Shown here: piece by piece, positions 6,470 through 11,746 of the stretch | Numbering within the stretch: position 1 is the stretch's first letter | Layout of the letters: every line of letters begins with the position of its first letter | From: CAIRYW01 sp964555825 | GTDB taxonomy: Bacteria; Patescibacteriota; Minisyncoccia; Phycocordibacterales; CAIRYW01 | Assembly: GCA_964555825.1 (NCBI GenBank) | Contig: CAZKTY010000025.1 | Location: 1 to 11,746, forward strand | Length of the DNA: 11,746 nucleotides | Direction of reading: 5' to 3' | Position numbers and translations under genes: made by a program | Notes under the pieces: generated by a model | Database searches by the model: none | Told to the model about the DNA's origin: nothing | What the model saw: the letters and a program-made list of their open reading frames with translations, nothing else

Positions 6470-7522
6470 TTAAGGATGAAAGAAAAAAGCCGTTGCTATA
6501 ATGATATAAGCAACAAGTAATTGAACCCCCTCGAACCAATTACTCTCCCCGTCTTCAATGATCGAATTGACCACTAGAACAGAAAATATCAACGAAACTA
6601 GCTCAAAATTACTGAAAATAAGACTCATCTGAACCTTGAAAAAAAGACTAGCTAAGACCAACGCAGGTGCTACGAACATTGCTATCTGTGTAGCTGAACC
6701 GATCGATACTTGGAGAGCTAGATCCATTTTATCTTTAATAGCTACTGTGATGGCAGAAACATGCTCAGCTGCATTGCCAATAATGGCAACAAATATAACT
6801 CCAATGAACAACTCAGTCCATCCAAAAGCCACGACAATAGGTTCAATAGAATTTACTAAGATCTCACTCATTACGGCTACCGCAATAGTAGCAAAGAACA
6901 AAATAGAAATACTTTTTGATCGGCTCCATTTTGCCTCGATCTCTGAAGAAGCAACATCCTGACTATATAGATGCTTATGCGTATGCAGTGAAAAATATAA
7001 GCTAGCAATATATGCAAGGATCATCATTATAGAAACAGCAATACTTAATTTTTCAACAACCCCAGAATCTACTCCTGGTGAGGTCTGCAAAAAAACTGCA
7101 GGTATGACCAAAGCAATAACAGTGAGCAAAAGTGTCGAACAACTTGCCTTTGCCACAGTGATATTAAATTTCTGTCTTTCTCTTTTCCTTCCTCCAAAAA
7201 AGATCGCCATACCAAGAACCAACAAAAGGTTTCCGAGAATAGAACCTGTAATAGAAGCCTTTACCACCTCTATCAATCCTGCCTGAAGAGCGAGTATTCC
7301 AATGATCAGTTCTGTCGCATTTCCAAAAGTAGCATTTAAAAACCCTCCAATTCCAGGACCAGTGTAGACAGTCAATTCTTCTGTGGCTTCACCAATGAAT
7401 TTTGCCAAAGGGATTATCGCAAAAGCAGACAAAAGAAAAAGAGCAATAGCTGGCAAATGCATAATATCTGCGACAATTGTAATTGGAACAAAAACCAAAA
7501 GAACTAAGAAAAATTTTTCCAT
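6470..7522 (-). CDS. cax: Calcium/proton exchanger (CaCA family)
   Basis: This 350-aa integral membrane protein matches the CAX branch of cation/Ca2+ antiporters, which expel or sequester Ca2+ in exchange for H+. It is almost entirely hydrophobic, with roughly ten or eleven membrane spans. The two inverted alpha-repeats carry the ion-binding signatures GNATELIIGI (68-77, E71) and GNAAEHVSAI (249-258, E253). Each is preceded or followed by typical flanks, GPGIGGFLNATF (55-66) and KMDLALQVSIGSATQIA (265-281). A short hydrophilic loop with HTHKH (180-184) separates the halves. Length is usual for the bacterial family. It lies 19 nt after the coiled-coil gene and may be co-transcribed with it; a separate weak -10 cannot be excluded. 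No functional link to the sugar genes is evident. The exact cation is inferred from the family. Confidence 0.93.
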   Translation of the reverse strand: MEKFFLVLLVFVPITIVADIMHLPAIALFLLSAFAIIPLAKFIGEATEELTVYTGPGIGGFLNATFGNATELIIGILALQAGLIEVVKASITGSILGNLLLVLGMAIFFGGRKRERQKFNITVAKASCSTLLLTVIALVIPAVFLQTSPGVDSGVVEKLSIAVSIMMILAYIASLYFSLHTHKHLYSQDVASSEIEAKWSRSKSISILFFATIAVAVMSEILVNSIEPIVVAFGWTELFIGVIFVAIIGNAAEHVSAITVAIKDKMDLALQVSIGSATQIAMFVAPALVLASLFFKVQMSLIFSNFELVSLIFSVLVVNSIIEDGESNWFEGVQLLVAYIIIATAFFFHP

Positions 7523-7541
7523 TTATTTTATTTATGATCGA

Positions 7542-7934
7542 TTAAAAATAGGTTGGATTATTGTAGTGCAGATTATGAGCCGCACCATGTGCACCTGTCT
7601 CAAGAGATCTGATCTCTCCCTCTAGCCTCAACCTATCATTTCTAAGTGATTCTAATTGTCTCTGCTTGATAGCAAGATCAGTCCTTGAACCGCTATTATT
7701 CGAACCTGTTCTTCCCATACCTGCGATCTCTCTTGTAAGCTGTAATATTCTTCCTTCGATGGTTTGTTTCTCAAGCTTTTTATGAGAGGTCTCCATTCTC
7801 ATTTTTCTATCAAGTTCCTGCGCCTCCATCCTCTTTTTCTGTTCTTCTGCTTCACGCATTATTCTACCCTTCTGCTGATTGTATAGATTTCCTCCCTGTT
7901 TATTTAAATTATTTCCTAGATCTCCTAATGACAT
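7542..7934 (-). CDS. Small coiled-coil protein of unknown function
   Basis: This 130-aa protein has no family that I recognise. Residues 1-22 are glycine/asparagine-rich (GDLGNNLNKQGGNLYNQQ). Residues 23-70 form a highly charged heptad-like helix rich in E, K, R and M. A G/S/N-rich turn (72-83) follows, then a second charged helix (86-112) and a short tail with H, N and Y. The pattern suggests a helical hairpin or coiled-coil homo-oligomer. There is no signal peptide or membrane segment. It sits 18 nt after glgA and 19 nt before the exchanger, in the same orientation, and has its own -10 candidate. The compact spacing and clean start context argue that it is a real gene rather than chance; function cannot be inferred. 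Confidence 0.7.
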   Translation of the reverse strand: MSLGDLGNNLNKQGGNLYNQQKGRIMREAEEQKKRMEAQELDRKMRMETSHKKLEKQTIEGRILQLTREIAGMGRTGSNNSGSRTDLAIKQRQLESLRNDRLRLEGEIRSLETGAHGAAHNLHYNNPTYF

Positions 7935-7940
7935 ATGTAA

Positions 7941-7949
7941 ATATTATCA
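7941..7949 (-). promoter_or_regulatory. Extended -10 candidate for the coiled-coil gene
   Basis: On the minus strand TG-A-TAATAT ends 6 nt before the ATG at 7934; the overlapping GATAAT (7948-7943) is an alternative hexamer 8 nt before it. Either would give a nearly leaderless transcript. The element lies entirely in the 18-bp gap after the glgA stop. It may allow the coiled-coil gene and exchanger to be expressed independently of glgA. Confidence 0.45.
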
Positions 7950-7952
7950 CTT

Positions 7953-9488
7953 TTAATCTAAATTGGAATTCTTAGGTTTTGCATCCAAAAAATTCAGTTT
8001 AGGAATATCCTTTACTTTATTGAAAAGAGCTTCATATTCTCTGGCTGATCTATCCCAAGAAAAATCTCTTCTCATTCCGGCTTGCTGAAGTCTTTGCCAA
8101 ACAGCCTTGTTCCTGAAATTCTCGTATGCACGCATCACAGAAATAAGCATAGAGAAAGAATCAAATTTGGAAAAAACAAACCCATTGCTTTCTTTATTGT
8201 AAGGAGTGTAATCAACGACAGTGTCAGCAAGTCCCCCAGTCTTTCTAACGATCGGCACAGCCCCATAATGCATTGCTTCCATTTGAGTCAATCCAGAGGG
8301 TTCAAATTTTGATGGAATAAGTACACTATCAACTCCAGCAAAAACTAAATGAGGAAGAAGTGGATCAAACCTAAAGTTAACGGAAACTCTTTTAGGAAAC
8401 TTAAGAGCAAGCTCATTGAAAAATTCCATATACCTTTGATCACCTTCTCCAACAACAATAAGAGCAATATCTAATTCTCTAAGAAGAGATTTAAGAACTG
8501 GATTCAAAAGATCAAAACCTTTCTGTGATGACATTCGGCTCAAAATCCCAATGACAAAAGTACTATCCTCGATCTCAATATTTAAATTCTGTGCAAGTTT
8601 TTTTCTATTCGCATTTCTTTTATTTAGATCCTTTGCAGAAAAAGTTGATGCCAAAAGTTTGTCATCATTTATCTCCCAAACTCTGTAATCAACTCCGTTT
8701 ATGATACCAGAAAGATTTTCTTTTCTTTCAACCAAAAGATTGCAAAGACCTTCTCCATATTCTGGGGTCAAGATCTCTTTTGCATAAGTTGGAGAAACTG
8801 TATTGATAGCATCTGCATACATGATACCCCTCCTCATTCCATTTATCTGAAGCAATCTGGGATCTTCGAAAGCAGGAATTGGAGACCTTCCGTCATCTAG
8901 ATCTATCTCATCTGCAAATTTATGTCTGAAATTCCCCTGAAAATGCAGGTTATGGATACAAAAGACACTTGTAATATCTTTGAATTTTGGAAGTGGAGAA
9001 TAATAAGCTTTAAGATAATTTGGCAAAAATCCTGTGTGCCAATCATTAGAAACAATGATATCAGGCATCCACGAACCGAATCTCAAAAATTCCAATACTC
9101 CTCTAGACAAAAGTGCCCACCTTATTGGGTCATCAGCATATCCATAGATATTTGCTCTGCTTCCAAAATATTCTTGATTGTCCAAAAAATAAGCAGTAAC
9201 AGCATTTTCCTTTTTTCCAAGCGAATCACATTTCCAAACATTGCAAAAAAGGAAAGGCTCACCTTCTTTATTATTTGTCGGAACCTCTAGATCTTTCATC
9301 TCAAGAGAAACCTTAAGATCTTTTCCTACTCCCAAATATTTTGGGATAAAAAGTCTTACATCATTACCTAAATTAGCAAGAGCAATAGGAAGATCATGCA
9401 TTACTGACCCCATTCCCCCAACTCTGGCAAAAGGAGATGCTTCTGTGGCAACAAATAGTATTTTGAGAGGTTTCTTTTTAAAAATCAT
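7953..9488 (-). CDS. glgA: Glycogen/starch synthase (GT5 family)
   Basis: GlgA elongates alpha-1,4-glucan from a nucleotide-glucose donor, usually ADP-glucose in bacteria. The 511-aa chain is complete with both GT-B domains. The N-terminal domain has a glycine loop at 22-29, NDWHTG (148-153) and IHNLHFQG (178-185). The C-terminal domain has SGIINGVDYRVW (260-271), SRMSSQKGFDLL (317-328, with R318 and K323 as phosphate-binding residues), PSKFEPSGLTQMEAM (392-406) with the E-x7-E pair E396/E404, and KTGGLADTV (416-424). The usual K-x-G-G-L donor loop reads RVGGM here, a conservative but uncommon change. The C-terminal ~20 residues are a polar tail. It lies downstream of glgP with an 86-bp gap and its own promoter. 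No glgC or glgB is present nearby, so donor identity and branching are open. Confidence 0.93.
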   Translation of the reverse strand: MIFKKKPLKILFVATEASPFARVGGMGSVMHDLPIALANLGNDVRLFIPKYLGVGKDLKVSLEMKDLEVPTNNKEGEPFLFCNVWKCDSLGKKENAVTAYFLDNQEYFGSRANIYGYADDPIRWALLSRGVLEFLRFGSWMPDIIVSNDWHTGFLPNYLKAYYSPLPKFKDITSVFCIHNLHFQGNFRHKFADEIDLDDGRSPIPAFEDPRLLQINGMRRGIMYADAINTVSPTYAKEILTPEYGEGLCNLLVERKENLSGIINGVDYRVWEINDDKLLASTFSAKDLNKRNANRKKLAQNLNIEIEDSTFVIGILSRMSSQKGFDLLNPVLKSLLRELDIALIVVGEGDQRYMEFFNELALKFPKRVSVNFRFDPLLPHLVFAGVDSVLIPSKFEPSGLTQMEAMHYGAVPIVRKTGGLADTVVDYTPYNKESNGFVFSKFDSFSMLISVMRAYENFRNKAVWQRLQQAGMRRDFSWDRSAREYEALFNKVKDIPKLNFLDAKPKNSNLD

Positions 9489-9500
9489 AATATTGCAAAT

Positions 9501-9509
9501 ATTTTAGCA
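9501..9509 (-). promoter_or_regulatory. glgA promoter, extended -10
   Basis: On the minus strand TG-C-TAAAAT, within TGTGCTAAAAT, matches the TRTGnTATAAT type with one mismatch in the hexamer. Twelve nucleotides separate it from the glgA ATG, predicting a leader of about 6 nt without room for a Shine-Dalgarno sequence. Thirteen bases here (9499-9511) are identical to the promoter shared by the cyclase and HAD genes. The rest of the 86-bp gap holds only a weak 6-bp stem at 9548-9566. Confidence 0.6.
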
Positions 9510-9574
9510 CAGTTAATATTAAAAAGACCTTATTTTAAGAAACATATTTCATTATCTGAAAATGAACTCCTGAC

Positions 9575-11257
9575 CTATTTTTTTTTATTTACATCCTCAG
9601 GAACGGGAAAATACAATTTGGTCACATAATCATCCAACATCCTTTCTGCAGAATAATTCTTCTCGATCTCAGAAATAGAAACTTTCATTTTCTCGACCCA
9701 AGAAAGAGGAACTCCTTTTGGTCTGTCAAAATAAAGAGGGATGATATCATCTTGCAAAATACGATAAAAATCTGCTGATAGATTTTCTTCAGAAAGGACC
9801 CATCCTATATTTTGATGTTTTACTTCAGCGACCCATCCTCCGTTCGTAGTAAAATTTAAAACTCCATTAAGACAAGCTTTCATTCCACTAGTACCACAAG
9901 CCTCACGCTCTGGCACCGGAGTATTAAGCCAAACGTCTCCACCTTTTGTTAGGATCTGGGCTAAAGACATAGAATATCTAGGCAGATATATTATTTTTCC
10001 TTTGAAGAAATCTATCTCTAGCATTGACTTAATAACAGTAAGAAGAGAAACTGCACGATCATCAGAAAGATTAGCATCTCCTGAGATAATGATCTGAACA
10101 GGCATATTAGGATTTCCAAGGATACTGTAAAGTTTTTCAGGATCACTAAAGATAAGTTCAGGTCTTTTATAAGGTGTTAATCTTTTTGCCCAGACCAATG
10201 TCAGTGCATTAGGAATAAGATCCTGACCAGATATCCTTTTTACCACTTCTGCCAATTCCATCTTATGGTTCATATGTTCTTTCCATAGGACTTCTGGTGA
10301 AAGCGACTTTGCATCCTTGAGTTTTTCTGCCTGCCATTTTTCTCTTGAGACTCCGTTCGTTATAGCAAAAAGTTTACTATGTGGATGCAATCTTTTTTCT
10401 TCGATCGCATGCATCTTACTCACAGCATTAGCTCTTATAGAATTCCTGACCAAAAATCTAGAAGTTGGAAAAATATTTACATCTGTTTCTGCAATACCTT
10501 TAGAAAAAAAATCATCTATTGGAATTTTCATTTCCTTTAAATAAGGACTCAAGTATGTCTCAATATCGCTTTTACTTAGAAAAAGTCCTGCGTCAGGAAG
10601 AGGTGTGTGTTTCGTTGCAACAACAAATGGTTTGAGCATTTCTAGAGCTTTATCAAAACTTCCTAATTTTTCTGTATTCTCAGCAGCTAATGCCATAAGT
10701 GCAAAAGCGGTATGACCTTCATTCAAGTGGTAGATCGAAGGATGAATATCAAGGGCTTTTATTAGTTTGATACCACCAATACCAAGTAGGATCTCTTGGC
10801 TTATTTTTTTTTCAAATTCTTGAGGATAGAGAGATGCCATGATCCCCCTTTTTATTTCATCATTTTCCTCAAGATCAAAATCCAAAAGGAAAAGCCGTGC
10901 AGAACCTTTTACTAATTGCCATATCTTTGCATAAAAAATACCTTCTTTCATTGGCACAGAGATCTTTATCTCTGATCCAGATTGATCTTTGACCTTTGTA
11001 AAACCAGCAAAGAGAGGATCGATAATATTTACAAGTGGAGCATTCGTTACCATAAATCCTTGTGAAAAAAGCAAACCAATAGCAACAAAAGGTATACCAG
11101 ATTGAGCCGCTTGTTCAAATGTATCTCCAGAAAGTACACCAAGACCTCCTGCATATATCGGAAGATTATCGCTTATTCCGTATTCAGTTGAAAAATATAC
11201 AACAGGCCTTTCCTGCAGGTTTCTAAATTCCAAAGTGTCTGTTTCTATTTTATACAT
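9575..11257 (-). CDS. glgP: Alpha-glucan (glycogen/maltodextrin) phosphorylase, short form
   Basis: GlgP releases glucose-1-phosphate from the non-reducing ends of alpha-1,4-glucans, using pyridoxal phosphate. At 560 aa it is far shorter than the ~800-850 aa typical enzymes and resembles the compact TIGR02094-type phosphorylases, without an N-terminal extension. Visible elements are YFSTEYGISDNLPIYAGGLG (21-40), HLNEGHTAF (177-185), ATKHTPLPDAG (214-224), ITNGVSREKW (299-308), AKRLTPYKRPEL (357-368) and ISGDANLSDD (391-400). The cofactor site is EACGTSGMKACLNG (452-465), where K460 is the expected PLP-binding lysine. The start at 11257 places the first conserved strand at residue 19, as expected. 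It follows the HAD-IIB gene after 62 bp of AT-rich DNA that contains TATAAA-like stretches but no clear promoter. It probably works with glgA in glucan turnover. Confidence 0.92.
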   Translation of the reverse strand: MYKIETDTLEFRNLQERPVVYFSTEYGISDNLPIYAGGLGVLSGDTFEQAAQSGIPFVAIGLLFSQGFMVTNAPLVNIIDPLFAGFTKVKDQSGSEIKISVPMKEGIFYAKIWQLVKGSARLFLLDFDLEENDEIKRGIMASLYPQEFEKKISQEILLGIGGIKLIKALDIHPSIYHLNEGHTAFALMALAAENTEKLGSFDKALEMLKPFVVATKHTPLPDAGLFLSKSDIETYLSPYLKEMKIPIDDFFSKGIAETDVNIFPTSRFLVRNSIRANAVSKMHAIEEKRLHPHSKLFAITNGVSREKWQAEKLKDAKSLSPEVLWKEHMNHKMELAEVVKRISGQDLIPNALTLVWAKRLTPYKRPELIFSDPEKLYSILGNPNMPVQIIISGDANLSDDRAVSLLTVIKSMLEIDFFKGKIIYLPRYSMSLAQILTKGGDVWLNTPVPEREACGTSGMKACLNGVLNFTTNGGWVAEVKHQNIGWVLSEENLSADFYRILQDDIIPLYFDRPKGVPLSWVEKMKVSISEIEKNYSAERMLDDYVTKLYFPVPEDVNKKK

Positions 11258-11319
11258 TTTTTATGAACAAATCTTAAGATATCTGTTACTAGTAAATTTT
11301 ATATATTTTCAAAATGTAT

Positions 11320-11746
11320 CTATAAAAGAGATCTTATTATCTTTTTTGTATCTTCGTGACTAGTTACGGAAACACTATCAACAACCTGCGCAGCAGCATA
11401 ATCATTTCCTCCTGGAAATATAGCATCCCCTATAAAAAGAGCTGATTCTTTTGGAAGATGAAAATATTCTAATATCTCCTTCATTGCCAACGCTTTATCC
11501 ACCCCTTTAGGAGTAATATCTGTTGAGGTTGTTCCTCCGATCTTAACTTCATAATTTGGCAATTTTTCTTGGAGGATCTTTCTCACAGGTTCCCTTTTTG
11601 TTCTAGTTGGATCCCATACAGATTTTTCTTCAAGAGGCCAATCTGGATCATAAACAGCTAAGGTCATCTGACCTCCCTTATCAGTTACTTCTCCATGCTT
11701 TTCATTAAAGAGTTCTTCTAAGCCAGTCTCTTTAATGGTCTCTAGG
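11320..11746 (-). CDS. HAD-IIB phosphatase / phosphomannomutase-like protein, 3' part only
   Basis: The frame remains open to the right edge, so at least 141 residues are present and the true start lies outside; the ATG at 11667 is internal. The reading LETIKETGLEELF precedes KGGQMTLAVYDPDWPLEEKS, a stretch typical of HAD-IIB proteins annotated as phosphomannomutase or sucrose-phosphate-phosphatase-like. A WDPTRTKR segment, GGTTSTDITPKGVDKA (motif III lysine region) and FIGDAIFPGGNDY (motif IV, GD-x6-ND metal ligands) follow. The nucleophile DxD motif is expected beyond the window. Position before glgP suggests a role with hexose phosphates, perhaps as a mutase or phosphatase, but activity cannot be decided from this part. 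The stop is TAG at 11322-11320, 62 bp before glgP. Confidence 0.85.
   Translation of the reverse strand, partial: LETIKETGLEELFNEKHGEVTDKGGQMTLAVYDPDWPLEEKSVWDPTRTKREPVRKILQEKLPNYEVKIGGTTSTDITPKGVDKALAMKEILEYFHLPKESALFIGDAIFPGGNDYAAAQVVDSVSVTSHEDTKKIIRSLL

Noticed and set aside
6636..6962. Plus-strand open frame of 108 codons
   Set aside because: It is antisense to the exchanger's second ion-binding repeat; the low-complexity A/T/I-rich translation is a shadow of the membrane protein.
8922..9290. Plus-strand open frame of 122 codons
   Set aside because: It is antisense to conserved GlgA motifs such as NDWHTG, with no family features or plausible start context.
9548..9566. Hairpin TTCATT/AATGAA after glgP as a terminator
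   Set aside because: The stem is only 6 bp and AT-rich, and on the minus strand no T-run follows it directly.
11320..11667. Reading the right-hand HAD-IIB gene as a complete 115-aa protein starting at 11667
   Set aside because: The frame is open through 11745 and the upstream residues continue the family pattern, so the ATG is internal and the gene is cut by the window edge.
1..11746. Alternative genetic code with UGA as glycine, known in some candidate phyla
   Set aside because: The kinase ends at TGA exactly where the family ends, immediately before its terminator, and other genes read through cleanly with the standard code.
1..11746. Novel defence, mobile or CRISPR-like system
   Set aside because: I found no direct-repeat arrays, transposase, integrase, nuclease or toxin-like genes; nearly every gene is a metabolic or transport gene.

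Overview
The window is AT-rich (roughly 35% GC by eye) and compactly coded, with gaps of at most about 120 bp. It has no rRNA, tRNA, CRISPR array or insertion sequence that I can see. TAA, TAG and TGA all serve as stops, so the standard bacterial code applies. No gene start is preceded by a convincing Shine-Dalgarno sequence; several have an extended -10 box only 6-7 nt before the ATG, as expected for leaderless mRNAs. Short forms of several enzymes, the bifunctional glucose/mannose-phosphate isomerase and a HAD-IIB phosphatase of the type common in such genomes suggest a streamlined bacterium, most likely Patescibacteria (candidate phyla radiation). That taxonomic call is inference.

Layout, left to right. 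(1) 1-174: the start of an unidentified minus-strand gene, its possible promoter, and an AT-rich inverted repeat. (2) 175-1801: a minus-strand pair, a metal-dependent cyclase/formamidase-family hydrolase followed by phosphoglucose/phosphomannose isomerase. (3) 1819-2436: the only plus-strand gene, a HAD phosphatase-like protein. It diverges from the cyclase across 17 bp and converges on a PfkB-family sugar kinase. (4) 2435-3359: the kinase, with its own intrinsic terminator and a visibly higher GC content. (5) 3439-6429: zwf, gnd and an unrecognised 234-aa protein with faint protein-kinase-fold features, apparently one operon from a clear promoter before zwf. (6) 6470-7934: a Ca2+/H+ exchanger and a small coiled-coil protein. 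(7) 7953-11257: glycogen/starch synthase and a short alpha-glucan phosphorylase. (8) 11320-11746: the 3' part of a HAD-IIB phosphatase/phosphomannomutase-like gene that runs off the right edge.

Most of the window is a sugar-storage and sugar-oxidation neighbourhood. GlgA would build alpha-glucan and GlgP would release glucose-1-phosphate. After a mutase step not encoded here, glucose-6-phosphate could enter the oxidative pentose phosphate branch (Zwf, Gnd), giving reduced cofactor and ribulose-5-phosphate, or be interconverted with fructose-6-phosphate by the isomerase. Genes for 6-phosphogluconolactonase, branching enzyme and nucleotide-sugar pyrophosphorylase are not in the window. No mobile or defence system was found. 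The most unusual signals are the symmetrical divergent promoter at 1799-1821, the recurrent leaderless-type promoters, and the kinase-like protein behind gnd.
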